A stretch of DNA of 41,697 nucleotides, taken from positions 1-41,697 of the forward strand of contig JANWYJ010000099.1 in NCBI GenBank assembly GCA_025055115.1. The letters run 5' to 3'. The notes below the pieces were generated by a model. It ran no database searches. It was given only the letters and a program-made list of their open reading frames with translations, and had not been told where the DNA came from. Source of the DNA: Gemmata sp. Its GTDB lineage: Bacteria; Planctomycetota; Planctomycetia; Gemmatales; Gemmataceae. This document shows, one piece after another, positions 24,980 to 33,471 of this stretch (its first letter is position 1; each line of letters opens with the position of its first letter). Both the position numbers and the translations under genes were made by a program.

Positions 24980-25078
24980 GCTGCTATTTCTCGGGCAGCC
25001 TCCGGCCACTGCCGCCGACGCGAACCGTATCAGTGAAATTGCATGGTCAAGCTGCTATTTCTCGGGCAGCCTCCGGCC
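24980..25078. repeat. 28-bp direct repeat with internal hairpin after flgL
   Basis: A 28-bp unit at 24980-25007 recurs identically at 25051-25078 (period 71). Each copy can fold as GCTGC...GCAGC with a 10-nt loop. Copy 1 begins nine bases after the flgL stop; each hairpin could act as a 3' end structure. Confidence 0.9.
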
Positions 25079-25159
25079 GCAGCCACGCACATGCGACTTC
25101 AGCCGCTCGGGGGGTGTGACAAGTCGATACCGGCTGCGTTTCGGCTACAAGGTTGTTCA

Positions 25160-25209
25160 CACTATCTCACTATTCCGATACCTCCACTATCTCACTATTC
25201 CGATACCTC
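25160..25209. repeat. Perfect 25-bp tandem repeat
   Basis: A 25-bp unit runs 25160-25184 and 25185-25209 without mismatch or gap, then begins a third time for five bases. It is more AT-rich than its surroundings. Confidence 0.92.
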
Positions 25210-25233
25210 CACTCCATGACGCGATACCGTGTT

Positions 25234-25295
25234 CCGATACCCTCACGCGATGACGCCATAACTTGTCCCGATACCCTCACGCGATGACGCCATAA
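25234..25295. repeat. 28-bp direct repeat with 34-bp period
   Basis: A 28-bp unit at 25234-25261 recurs identically at 25268-25295. It shares the word CCGATACC with the tandem repeat just upstream, so the two sets may have a common origin. Confidence 0.9.
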
Positions 25296-25481
25296 TGTAG
25301 CAACTCCCGGTTTTCGCCCGGTCGAGGTAGTCGATGCGGGACCGCTGCCCCCACAGGCTGACGCAAAGCGAGGGCGGCCAAGCGGTCGTCGCCTTTCTCC
25401 CATCCATTCTTTTCAAAAATCCCCGGCGCGGGTATGTTAGTAGGGGAGAATTTTGGGCAACTACGCTTACGGGAACCCGTT

Positions 25482-26510
25482 ATGGCCGCGCCACCGACCC
25501 TTCCGGGAAACGAGCCTCATCGAGCCGAGGACGTGTTGGTCTTCCCGGAGTTGCCCCAGGAGGAATTCTGGGAAGCCTACAACAAGCGGATGGAATTCCC
25601 GTTGGCCGCAGTCGGTACCGTGTTTTTGCATGTGTTGGTGGGGGCAGTGTTGGTGTATGTACTGGTCGGTTTGATGAATACGGGGGAAGACCGTTCCAAT
25701 CCGCCGTTGAAGCTGATGCGGGTTGGCGGCCTCGGGGATGTGGGGGAAGGGTCATCCGGTTCCGGAGGGAACCCGGATCAAGAAATCATCCGCGATGTTG
25801 ACCCTTACCAGGCCCGGCAGAAGGCTTTTGCGACCCCGCAAGCCCTGGCTGATGCCCGCGCCAACATTCAGAAAATCGTTCTCGACGACCCGAACGGGAA
25901 ACTGGCCATCGCCCCGGCCAATGCGGCCGCTTACCAAGACCTTGACGAAGCGCTGCGGAAGAAGCTGCTGGGCGTGGGTGGTCGGCAAGGCGATGGGAGC
26001 CAACTGGGCATGGGTTACGATGGCTCTCCGGGCAGCGGGCCGGGGGGCAGTGGGGCCGATTCCACTCGCGCTCGGGGCCTGCGCTGGGTTTTGCGCTTCC
26101 GCGTTATCCCTGGTGGCCGCGATTATATCGACCAATTACGCACCATGCGGGCGGAAATCCTCGTGCCCATCACTTCCGATAAAGATTGCATCATCGTACC
26201 CGATCTGAGCCAACCCACGTCTCACCGTGTGGCCACCAACGACGACTTCAACCGCTTGGCAGGCAAAATCCAATTCAGCGATAACCGCCCGGCGATGGTG
26301 CGCGAAGTTCTCGACGCCCTGGGTATCCACGCCAAGCAAGCCAAAGCGTTTTGGGCCTTCTTCCCCAAAGATATTGAGGAAGAGTTGGCCATGAAAGAGA
26401 AAGCCTATCGCAACAAACGCCCGGAGGATATCGAAGAAACGGTCTTCAAAGTGACGATCCGCGGCGGCAAACCCGAAGTGGTCGTGGAGGACCAAATCTT
26501 GAAACGCTGA
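25482..26510 (+). CDS. Hypothetical single-span membrane protein
   Basis: The 342-residue protein has a cytoplasmic-type N-terminus of about 39 residues and one transmembrane helix at residues about 40-65 (PLAAVGTVFLHVLVGAVLVYVLVGLM). A Gly/Ser-rich linker and a charged helical stretch follow, then a second Gly-rich linker (about 190-205) and a folded C-terminal domain (about 206-342) with mixed strands and helices. The layout is like TonB/TolA-type or other envelope-spanning adaptors, but I see no TonB C-terminal signature and do not recognise the family. An in-frame ATG at 25434 is an alternative start; 25482 has GGGAA upstream and starts the compositionally normal part. It stands alone after the flagellar block. 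Confidence 0.75.
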   Translation: MAAPPTLPGNEPHRAEDVLVFPELPQEEFWEAYNKRMEFPLAAVGTVFLHVLVGAVLVYVLVGLMNTGEDRSNPPLKLMRVGGLGDVGEGSSGSGGNPDQEIIRDVDPYQARQKAFATPQALADARANIQKIVLDDPNGKLAIAPANAAAYQDLDEALRKKLLGVGGRQGDGSQLGMGYDGSPGSGPGGSGADSTRARGLRWVLRFRVIPGGRDYIDQLRTMRAEILVPITSDKDCIIVPDLSQPTSHRVATNDDFNRLAGKIQFSDNRPAMVREVLDALGIHAKQAKAFWAFFPKDIEEELAMKEKAYRNKRPEDIEETVFKVTIRGGKPEVVVEDQILKR

Positions 26511-26701
26511 TCGGCTTCTGCCACAGGGCGTTGAGCCTTCCGCACCCGTAGGCCTGCGGCGCGTCGTGTCGGTACCCACCGGCCGCACGAACAACCCCCG
26601 ATCGGTCGCTCAGCTTCGACACCGGCGGAACTTCGGACCGTCACTGCTTGCAACGCAGGCGACTGGATGATGGCGCATTCGTGGGGCCAAACCAGTGCCC
26701 G

Positions 26702-27376
26702 TCACTCCCACAATTGCCGAAGTTGGCTGTAATCCGACAAATCGGGCAGAAGCACGTCGGGTTGATGTCTGGCGAGTTCTTCGAGGGGATGCCAACCAGT
26801 CGCGACGGCCACCGCCTGGGCACCGATGGCCCGGGCACAGCGAACATCCCAAGGGGTATCGCCGATCACCCAAACCTCCGCAGGGTCCACAGTTCGTCCC
26901 AAATAGGCTGCCACAGAGGCTAAGGCGGCACGGGCGACGTCATCCCGATCGTGGAAGTCGTCACCGAAGCCGCCACAGCGGAAAAACTCCCACAAGCCGA
27001 AGTGCTTCAGTTTCGCCGCGGCTCCTGGCCGCACATTGCCGGTGAGCAATCCCAGCACCACGGGTGTTCGTGTGGCGATGTGGGGGAGCAATTCTCGCAC
27101 GCCGGGGCAAACGTGCCCGCCTTTGGCTGTCAAGCTCCTCGGGAGATGTTCCAAATAGGCCTGACACAACCGGCGCTGATTCTCCAGAGTCGGTTCAATG
27201 CCATGCACTTGGAGCAAATCGCGACTGATGGCCAGGTCGGTTCGGCCACTGTAGGGCACTTCGTCGCGGATGGCGGTAATGCCGAAGGCGGTCTGTAAGG
27301 CCGCTTCCATGGCGGCTTTCCCGGCTCCGCCCGTCCGGATCAACGTCCCGTCGATGTCAAACAGCAGAATTGGCAT
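26702..27376 (-). CDS. HAD-family phosphatase (phosphoglycolate phosphatase-like)
   Basis: The 224-residue hydrolase has all HAD motifs: motif I FDIDGTLIR (D7 nucleophile, D9), motif II LLTGN, a conserved Lys region KLKHFGL, and motif IV WVIGDTPWDVRCARAIGA. A helical cap follows motif I (type C1), as in phosphoglycolate phosphatase (Gph) and beta-phosphoglucomutase. Substrate is likely a small phosphate ester. The ATG at 27376 puts motif I at the N-terminus; the frame is open to 27442 but that overlaps the divergent neighbour. There is no SD, and a -10 element lies 7-12 bp before the ATG. Confidence 0.9.
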   Translation of the reverse strand: MPILLFDIDGTLIRTGGAGKAAMEAALQTAFGITAIRDEVPYSGRTDLAISRDLLQVHGIEPTLENQRRLCQAYLEHLPRSLTAKGGHVCPGVRELLPHIATRTPVVLGLLTGNVRPGAAAKLKHFGLWEFFRCGGFGDDFHDRDDVARAALASVAAYLGRTVDPAEVWVIGDTPWDVRCARAIGAQAVAVATGWHPLEELARHQPDVLLPDLSDYSQLRQLWE

Positions 27377-27382
27377 TGTGCT

Positions 27383-27390
27383 AGTATACT
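27383..27390. promoter_or_regulatory. Shared palindromic -10 element of two divergent genes
   Basis: AGTATACT is its own reverse complement, so it offers TATACT as a -10 on both strands (27385-27390 plus, 27388-27383 minus). On the minus strand the predicted start is exactly the A of the HAD start codon (27376), a leaderless arrangement. On the plus strand it is about 27397, leaving a 20-nt leader with GGGAGG before the phosphatase. No good -35 is seen on either side. Confidence 0.4.
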
Positions 27391-27416
27391 GAATGCGTTC
27401 TGGGAGGCTGAGGGTA

Positions 27417-28103
27417 ATGCGTGTTCTAGCCATTGGCGACATTCACGGCTGCCGGGGCCCACTCGACGATCTGCTCGCTTGGGTGCAGCCAGCCTCCGAC
27501 GATCGGCTGATCTTCTTGGGTGATTATGTCGATCGGGGGCCGGATACACGTGGCGTGTTAAACCGCCTGATGGAACTTCGGCAATCGCACCCAATCGTCT
27601 GCTTGCGGGGCAATCATGAGATCATGATGATCGACGCTTACTACCGCAAGCGTGCGGAACTGAAGATGTGGCTGAGCGTCGGCGGGACGCAAACGCTGGG
27701 TTCCTACGGGCCGGCTCCCGGACTGACCGGCACCCTCGACGATGTGCCGGCCGACCATTGGCAGTTCCTCCAACGCGACCTGGTCGATTATTATGAGGAC
27801 GATGAATATATTTTCGTTCATGCCACGGTCGACCCCACGCTGCCCTTGCACGAACAACCCGAAAATGCCCTGTTCTGGGACTTTTTGCCTGATATGATGC
27901 GGCACCACTCGGGCAAAATCGTCATCTGCGGTCACAGTTCCCAAAAGTCCGGATGGCCGAAGATTATCCCCGGAGCTGTATGCATCGATACTTACGCCCA
28001 CGGCGGAGGTTGGCTGACGTGTCTGGATGTTCACACGGGTCACTATTGGCAAGTCGATCTGTTAGGCCGTCGTCGTGAGGATCGGTTAGAGTATCAACGA
28101 TGA
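27417..28103 (+). CDS. Serine/threonine protein phosphatase, PPP family
   Basis: The 228-residue protein is a metallophosphoesterase of the bacterial PrpA/PrpB-like PPP branch. The three metal-binding signatures GDIHG (residues 7-11), GDYVDRG and RGNHE are all present in order, and CGHSS near residue 167 supplies a later metal-binding His. It may dephosphorylate Ser/Thr-phosphorylated proteins or small phosphates such as diadenosine tetraphosphate. GGGAGG at 27402-27407 supports the ATG at 27417. It is divergent from the HAD phosphatase. A putative 17-codon reading frame and the ABC ATPase gene follow directly. Confidence 0.9.
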   Translation: MRVLAIGDIHGCRGPLDDLLAWVQPASDDRLIFLGDYVDRGPDTRGVLNRLMELRQSHPIVCLRGNHEIMMIDAYYRKRAELKMWLSVGGTQTLGSYGPAPGLTGTLDDVPADHWQFLQRDLVDYYEDDEYIFVHATVDPTLPLHEQPENALFWDFLPDMMRHHSGKIVICGHSSQKSGWPKIIPGAVCIDTYAHGGGWLTCLDVHTGHYWQVDLLGRRREDRLEYQR

Positions 28104-28113
28104 AGGGGAGAAA

Positions 28114-28167
28114 ATGATGAACAATCTTCAAGCGGCTCGGCATCCCGGATGGTTGCGCCATGATTGA
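28114..28167 (+). CDS. Possible 17-codon leader peptide before the ABC ATPase
   Basis: A strong Shine-Dalgarno (AAGGGGAGAAA) stands before two adjacent ATG codons at 28114 and 28117. The frame reads [17 protein letters not shown] and stops at 28167, overlapping the ABC ATPase start (28160) by eight bases. The ATPase itself has only a weak SD, so translational coupling through this leader is possible. It could also be chance; there is no comparative support. Confidence 0.3.
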   Translation: MMNNLQAARHPGWLRHD

Positions 28168-28888
28168 AGTCCGCGATCTGTCCAAATGGTTTCGCGGTTC
28201 GGGTGGGGAACGCGTCGTGGCCGTGGACGCGGTCCGCTTCACCGTGCGTCCGGGAGAGGTTTTCGGCCTGCTTGGCCCCAATGGTGCCGGCAAAACCACC
28301 ACGCTCCGCATGCTCTGTACGGTTCTGAAACCCTCCGCAGGCACGGCCAGTGTGGCCAACTACGACGTGGTGACCCAAGCCAGCGAAGTTCGCCGTCATG
28401 TTGGCTTTCTATCCGCCAACACCGGCGTTTACGACCGCATGAGCGCTTGGGAGATGGTCGAATACTACGGCTTGCTCCATCAAATCCCCCCCGACGTGCT
28501 CTATCCCCGTATGGAAGAGCTGTTCACCACTCTGCAAATGACCAGTTTCCGCGATGTCCGCGGAGGGCAACTCAGTACAGGCATGAAACAGAAAGTGTCG
28601 ATCGCCCGGGCGCTGATCAACGACCCGCCTGTGCTGATTTTCGATGAACCAACAGCGGGGCTGGATGTCCTCGTGCAACGTGCCGTTCTCGATAACATTA
28701 AGCGGCTTCGCGGTCGCGGCAAAACCATTCTGTTCTCCACCCACATCATGCGTGAAGTCGAGAAACTGTGCGACCGCGTTGCGGTGATGGCCAGAGGCCA
28801 GATCGTCGTCTGCGGGACACTCGACGAATTGCGCGACCTCTACCACCAAAACGATCTCGAAGAACTCTTCTTTACCCTCGTGTCGTGA
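28160..28888 (+). CDS. ABC transporter ATP-binding protein (NatA-like)
   Basis: The 242-residue ATPase has Walker [10 protein letters not shown] (residues 39-47), the Q-loop region [14 protein letters not shown] (with Ser where Gln usually stands), the signature LSTGMKQKV, Walker [13 protein letters not shown] and the switch His in [12 protein letters not shown]. Overall it resembles NatA-type export ATPases (sodium or drug export). Its membrane partner, normally encoded right downstream, is absent: 81 bp later a gene on the other strand ends. It may pair with a permease encoded elsewhere. The phosphatase gene lies 56 bp upstream on the same strand. Confidence 0.92.
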   Translation: MIEVRDLSKWFRGSGGERVVAVDAVRFTVRPGEVFGLLGPNGAGKTTTLRMLCTVLKPSAGTASVANYDVVTQASEVRRHVGFLSANTGVYDRMSAWEMVEYYGLLHQIPPDVLYPRMEELFTTLQMTSFRDVRGGQLSTGMKQKVSIARALINDPPVLIFDEPTAGLDVLVQRAVLDNIKRLRGRGKTILFSTHIMREVEKLCDRVAVMARGQIVVCGTLDELRDLYHQNDLEELFFTLVS

Positions 28889-28969
28889 GGGGTTCAGCGT
28901 ATGGGCACCGCCAGGAAGCAAGGATTCATGAGAGAAATATGAGGGTCTGCAGCCGTCGTGAATCCGCGG

Positions 28970-30448
28970 TTATTTGCGGTGAAATTCAATGTCCATGAAC
29001 TTCACCGCCAGCGGTTTCTGATCGCGGACCCGGAAGGTGGTCAGTTCGTCTTCAAAAAAACCGTCAGTGATGCGGAAGGTGTCCCGCTCATAGTGTTCCA
29101 GAGAACAGGTGAAGCCACTGAAGCGGAGGGTGAGTCGGTTGTCCAAAAATTGGACAGTCGCTCGGCCGTAGGCGGGGTGTTCGTAGCTTCCTGCGAAGTC
29201 GGCCAAGGCCAGCGACGGAGGGGCTGACGGGTCACGGGCCTGGTCGCGGGCAGCCCGAGACTGGCGTTTGGCCGCGGCTTCGGCATCGACCAGTTTGCGG
29301 TAATAGCCGATCCAATCCCGAGGTGGCAGCCCGAGATACAGATCGATCAGGGCGTTGGTGGTGGCGAGGGGCAGGCGGTTATCGTGCCGGTTGGTGAGGA
29401 TGGCACAGGCGAGGTTTTTCTCGGGCACCAGGGTCAGCTGAACGCGAAAGCCGTCGATGAGGCCGCCGTGCGCGACGATTTTCAGGCCGCGGTAGTCGTT
29501 CACCACCCAACCCATGGCGTAACTCATGAGGACGGTTTCGGGAAACATCGCCTGCGTCGTTTCATCGAGGCGGATAAGGTTCTGGGGGCTGCGGGTTTCC
29601 AGAAGGGCTTTGGAGGTAATCAGGCGTTCGCCGTTGGGAGCAATCCCGTTGGTGAGATGGAACTGAAGCCAAGGGACCAGATCGCGGGCGGTGGTGTGCA
29701 GAGAGCCGGCGGGGTTGGGTTCGTCGATCTCATAGGTGGCCATGCGTTCAATATCGCCGTTTTTGTTCAACCGATGACCCCAAGCCCGGTCCGCGTCGCG
29801 AGGAATTGCGGTGGTCGTGAAGTAGACATTCTTCATCTCCAAAGGTTCGCACAGGCGGTTGCGGATGAGTTTTTCCCAGCGGTCGTGGCCTATCTTCTCG
29901 GCGATGCGTCCAGCAGCGACAAATGGGATGCTGCTGTAGCGGTAACCACTGCGGAACGGATAATCGAGCGGCAGATGGCGAACTTTGGGAAGGATGTCGT
30001 CCCATCGGGCCGGGGCGTGATACCACAGCAGATCATGGCTTCCCAAGCCCGTGCGGTGCGTGACCAGATCGCGGAGCGTGAGCAGTTCGTTGGCGTGAGG
30101 GTCGGATAGTTGAAATGCCGGATAGAGTTTCTTCACGGGAGTATCCCAATCGAGTTTTTTTTCATCGACCAACAAGGCGAGCAGGGTGGTGGTGAATTGT
30201 TTGGTACACGAAGCGAGGGGGAAAATGGTATCCGCGGTGATCGGTTGTTTTGTGTCGATACTTCGTTGGCCATAGCCTTTTAGAAGGAGGATTTGGTCGC
30301 CGCGGACCAAGGCTACAGCCGCCCCCGGAACCTGGAAAGTCTTCAGAGCGCGTGCCACGATGGCGTCGGCCACGTGGGCCTGGATTTTGCTGGCCATCGC
30401 TGGGTCTAGAAGGAGGCTAGCCCACGCCAGCGCGATCGAGACATTCAT
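28970..30448 (-). CDS. Exported serine hydrolase, class C beta-lactamase-like
   Basis: The 492-residue protein belongs to the penicillin-binding/class C beta-lactamase superfamily (peptidase family S12). The nucleophile motif is S80-C-T-K83, the second motif is YSS within GYRYSSIP, and the third is HGG in VAHGGLIDGF. Residues about 1-19 look like a signal peptide (ending PAMA), and a C-terminal domain of about 100 residues (from about FAGSYEHP) matches the layout of DUF3471-type extensions. Such proteins are esterases, D-amino peptidases or lactamases; resistance is not implied. The start at 30448 (GGAAGAA upstream) is preferred over 30496. It is divergent from ppdK. Confidence 0.88.
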   Translation of the reverse strand: MNVSIALAWASLLLDPAMASKIQAHVADAIVARALKTFQVPGAAVALVRGDQILLLKGYGQRSIDTKQPITADTIFPLASCTKQFTTTLLALLVDEKKLDWDTPVKKLYPAFQLSDPHANELLTLRDLVTHRTGLGSHDLLWYHAPARWDDILPKVRHLPLDYPFRSGYRYSSIPFVAAGRIAEKIGHDRWEKLIRNRLCEPLEMKNVYFTTTAIPRDADRAWGHRLNKNGDIERMATYEIDEPNPAGSLHTTARDLVPWLQFHLTNGIAPNGERLITSKALLETRSPQNLIRLDETTQAMFPETVLMSYAMGWVVNDYRGLKIVAHGGLIDGFRVQLTLVPEKNLACAILTNRHDNRLPLATTNALIDLYLGLPPRDWIGYYRKLVDAEAAAKRQSRAARDQARDPSAPPSLALADFAGSYEHPAYGRATVQFLDNRLTLRFSGFTCSLEHYERDTFRITDGFFEDELTTFRVRDQKPLAVKFMDIEFHRK

Positions 30449-30603
30449 ACGATTCTTCCGCCGCGGCCGCGACAGCAACAACCGGTTTGCCGTCATGCTA
30501 GCCGAGGGCGAGTCCTTTTGCCATCGCGGCCTGTCGTCTGTAAATCAATCCCGAACGTGTTGCCGCAGCCGGCGGCGATCTCTCACACTCACTGCGGGTC
30601 ATT

Positions 30604-33270
30604 ATGAGCGCAAAGTACGTCTATTCGTTTGGTGGTAAAACGGCCGACGGTGATGGCTCGATGAAGGAGCTTTTGGGTGGAAAAGGTGCCAATTTGGCCG
30701 AGATGTGCAAAATTGGCATTCCCGTGCCCCCCGGTTTTACCATCACCACCGAAGTTTGTGCCGCATACTACGAACAGGGCCGAAAAATTCCTGAGGCCGT
30801 TCTTCCCCAAATTGATGAGGCGCTCAAGAAGGTGGAAGAGCTGGTCGGTAAAAAATTCGGCGACCCCAACGACCCCCTGTTGGTCAGCGTTCGCTCCGGG
30901 GCCGCTTTGTCCATGCCGGGGATGATGAACACCATTCTCAACCTCGGCCTCACCGATGCCAGCGTGGAGGGCTTGGCGAAAAAGACCAACAATGTCCGCT
31001 TTGCTTACGACAGCTACCGCCGGCTCATCGACATGTTCGGTTCCACGGCCATGGGCCTGGACCACGATCATTTCGAGCACGAACTCCACTCGATGAAAGT
31101 CGCCAAAGGGGTCAAACTCGACACCGACCTGACCGCCGACGACCTCAAAGAACTCGTTCAACGCTACAAAGCCGTTTACAAAAAGGATGTCGGTGACGAT
31201 TTCCCCCAAGACCCGAAAAAGCAATTGATGCTGGCCATCAATGCCGTTTTCAACTCGTGGATGGGCCATAAAGCGGTGGAGTATCGGCGGATCGAGCGCA
31301 TCACCGGCTTGAAGGGAACGGCCGTCAACGTGCAGGCGATGGTCTTTGGCAACATGGGCAATACTTCGGGCACCGGTGTGGCCTTCACCCGCGACCCCAA
31401 TACTGGCGAGAACGTCTTTTACGGCGATTATCTCATCAATGCCCAGGGGGAAGACGTGGTGGCGGGCATTCGTACCCCCGAACCGATCTCACAGCTAGAG
31501 CAGGAGATGCCGGAGGTCTATCGGCAACTGGTGCAGATTCGCTCGGTTCTCGAAAAGCACTACAAAGAGATGCAAGACATCGAATTCACGGTGCAAGAAG
31601 GGGTGCTGTACATGCTGCAAACCCGCACCGGCAAGCGCACTGGGACCGCCGCGGTTCGCATCGCCGTGGACATGGTCCGGGAAGGATTGATCGATGAAGC
31701 CACGGCCGTCAAGCGGGTCAATCCGGAAAGCCTCAACCACCTGTTGCAACCGCAACTCGACCCCAAGGCGAAGGAAAAACCGGTGGCGCAAGGCATTGCG
31801 GCTAGCCCCGGAGCCGCCAGCGGCAAAGTGCTCCTGTCCGCCGAAGCGGTGGTGGCCCACGCGGAAAAATTCCCCCACGACCCCATCATTCTTGTGCGCA
31901 AAGAAACCTCGCCGGAAGATGTGGCCGGGATGCACCTGGCCAAAGGCATCCTCACCTCCACCGGGGGCAAAGCCAGCCACGCGGCCGTGGTCGCCCGCGG
32001 ATGGGGCAAACCGTGTGTCGTGGGCTGCGAAGCCATCAAAATCGACGAAGCCCATCAGCAAATCACCATTGCCGGCCATGTTGTGAAAGCCGGCGAATTC
32101 GTCACCATCAACGGCACAACCGGTGACGTCATCATCGGCCAGGTGCCCACCGTGCCGCCATCGATGACCGGCGACTTCGCCACCCTCATGCAATGGGCCG
32201 ACAAGTACCGCCGGTTGAAGATTCGGACCAATGCCGATTCCCCCGCCGATGCCCTGAAAGCCCGCGAATTTGGGGCCGAAGGTATTGGCTTGTGCCGCAC
32301 TGAACACATGTTCTTCGGCAAAGACCGCATCGCCGCCGTGCGCGAAATGATCCTCGCCACCACGGAAGAGGGACGCAAGAAAGCCCTGGCCAAGATCGAA
32401 CCCTACCAAAAACAAGACTTCGTCGGCATCTTTGAAGCGATGGATGGCTTTCCCGTCACCATTCGCTTGCTCGACCCTCCGCTGCACGAATTTTTGCCCC
32501 AACGCGACAACGAAAAGGGCGCTCAGGAAGTAGCTGAACAAATCGGTACCACCGTGGAAAAAGTCTTCGAGCGAGTCGATGAACTGCACGAATTCAACCC
32601 CATGATGGGTTTCCGCGGCTGCCGCTTGCCGATCGTCTATCCCGAAATCGGCGATATGCAAGTGCGGGCGATCATCGAAGCGGCCATCGAAGTCAAGAAG
32701 AAGGGCAAAAGCGTTCTGCCCGAAATTATGATTCCTCTGGTGGGTACGGTCGAAGAACTCATCTTCCTCAAAAAACGGGCCATCGCGGTGGCCGAAGAAT
32801 GTATGAAGAAGGCCGGGATCACCGTCGAATACCAAATCGGTACGATGATCGAGCTGCCACGGGCGGCACTGACGGCCGATGAAATCGCCACCGAGGCCGA
32901 GTTCTTCAGCTTCGGCACCAACGACCTGACCCAAATGACCTTCGGCTTCAGCCGCGACGACATCAAAGGCTTTATGCCCACCTATCTCAAAGAGAAGATT
33001 CTCCCCATCGATCCGTTCCAATCGATCGACCAAAAAGGCGTCGGCAAGTTGATCGACATGGGCATTCGCTTGGGGCGTGAAAGTCGCAAGTCGAAGCACA
33101 ATCAGCACTTGAAAGTCGGCATCTGCGGCGAACACGGCGGCGACCCGGAGAGCGTGATCTTCTGCCACAAAGTCGGCATGGATTATGTGAGCTGCTCACC
33201 ATTCCGCGTTCCGATTGCCCGCCTCGCCGCCGCCCAAGCCGCCTTAGGAGAAACCGTTCGCGATAAGTAA
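30604..33270 (+). CDS. ppdK: Pyruvate, phosphate dikinase
   Basis: The 888-residue enzyme interconverts pyruvate, ATP and phosphate with phosphoenolpyruvate, AMP and pyrophosphate, serving glycolysis or gluconeogenesis. The ATP-grasp domain starts with [25 protein letters not shown], the swivelling phospho-His domain has [21 protein letters not shown] (catalytic His459), and the C-terminal barrel has [15 protein letters not shown] and the metal/PEP site [19 protein letters not shown]. Length is standard (about 870-890). No regulatory protein gene is adjacent. The last two codons and stop belong to a perfect tandem repeat, and hairpins follow. Confidence 0.98.
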   Translation: MSAKYVYSFGGKTADGDGSMKELLGGKGANLAEMCKIGIPVPPGFTITTEVCAAYYEQGRKIPEAVLPQIDEALKKVEELVGKKFGDPNDPLLVSVRSGAALSMPGMMNTILNLGLTDASVEGLAKKTNNVRFAYDSYRRLIDMFGSTAMGLDHDHFEHELHSMKVAKGVKLDTDLTADDLKELVQRYKAVYKKDVGDDFPQDPKKQLMLAINAVFNSWMGHKAVEYRRIERITGLKGTAVNVQAMVFGNMGNTSGTGVAFTRDPNTGENVFYGDYLINAQGEDVVAGIRTPEPISQLEQEMPEVYRQLVQIRSVLEKHYKEMQDIEFTVQEGVLYMLQTRTGKRTGTAAVRIAVDMVREGLIDEATAVKRVNPESLNHLLQPQLDPKAKEKPVAQGIAASPGAASGKVLLSAEAVVAHAEKFPHDPIILVRKETSPEDVAGMHLAKGILTSTGGKASHAAVVARGWGKPCVVGCEAIKIDEAHQQITIAGHVVKAGEFVTINGTTGDVIIGQVPTVPPSMTGDFATLMQWADKYRRLKIRTNADSPADALKAREFGAEGIGLCRTEHMFFGKDRIAAVREMILATTEEGRKKALAKIEPYQKQDFVGIFEAMDGFPVTIRLLDPPLHEFLPQRDNEKGAQEVAEQIGTTVEKVFERVDELHEFNPMMGFRGCRLPIVYPEIGDMQVRAIIEAAIEVKKKGKSVLPEIMIPLVGTVEELIFLKKRAIAVAEECMKKAGITVEYQIGTMIELPRAALTADEIATEAEFFSFGTNDLTQMTFGFSRDDIKGFMPTYLKEKILPIDPFQSIDQKGVGKLIDMGIRLGRESRKSKHNQHLKVGICGEHGGDPESVIFCHKVGMDYVSCSPFRVPIARLAAAQAALGETVRDK

Positions 33271-33313
33271 TCCGATCTGCCCATCCGGATAAGTAATCCG
33301 ATCTGCCCATCCG
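33262..33313. repeat. Perfect 26-bp tandem repeat including the ppdK stop codon
   Basis: A 26-bp unit at 33262-33287 is followed without gap by an identical copy at 33288-33313. The first nine bases of copy 1 encode the last two residues and the TAA stop of ppdK, so a second in-register stop lies in the trailer. Confidence 0.93.
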
Positions 33314-33330
33314 GAAAGCTCCGTTGGCCA

Positions 33331-33362
33331 GGGAATCCGAAACAGCTATGTTTCGGATTCCC
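33331..33362. repeat. Perfect 14-bp inverted repeat after ppdK
   Basis: GGGAATCCGAAACA at 33331-33344 pairs perfectly with 33349-33362 around the loop GCTA. There is no T-run after it, so it is more likely an mRNA-stabilising 3' hairpin or a protein site than a terminator. Confidence 0.85.
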
Positions 33363-33372
33363 GTCATGGGCC

Positions 33373-33394
33373 TGTCCAATTTTTGGACATTTTT
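33373..33394 (+). terminator. Intrinsic terminator after ppdK
   Basis: TGTCCAA (33373-33379) and TTGGACA (33383-33389) form a 7-bp stem with a TTT loop, followed directly by TTTTT (33390-33394). The stem is AT-richer than usual, but the layout is a normal Rho-independent terminator. Confidence 0.65.
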
Positions 33395-33471
33395 CGCGGA
33401 AATCTTCTGCCAAGCGCTGGCCTGGCGTGGTATTCTCATCCGCAGCATTTCAGTTCTGAGGAGGTTCCGCT

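Larger units (their letters stand above)
24971..25481. other. Repeat-rich spacer after flgL
   Basis: This 511-bp stretch has no gene I can support. It is filled by three independent duplication sets, listed separately, followed by an ordinary 185-bp part before the next gene. It probably contains the end of the flagellar transcript. Confidence 0.75.

Noticed and set aside
25160-25295. Possible CRISPR array (repeats of 25-28 bp)
   Set aside because: The 25-bp units are directly adjacent without spacers, the 28-bp pair has a 6-bp gap, units differ between sets, and no cas gene is present.
24971-25481. fliW/csrA expected after flgL
   Set aside because: No frame in the spacer resembles either protein; the space is filled by repeats.
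31495-33168. 557-codon minus-strand frame inside ppdK
   Set aside because: It is the antisense shadow of a GC-rich essential gene; its His/Phe/Asp-rich composition is typical of such shadows.
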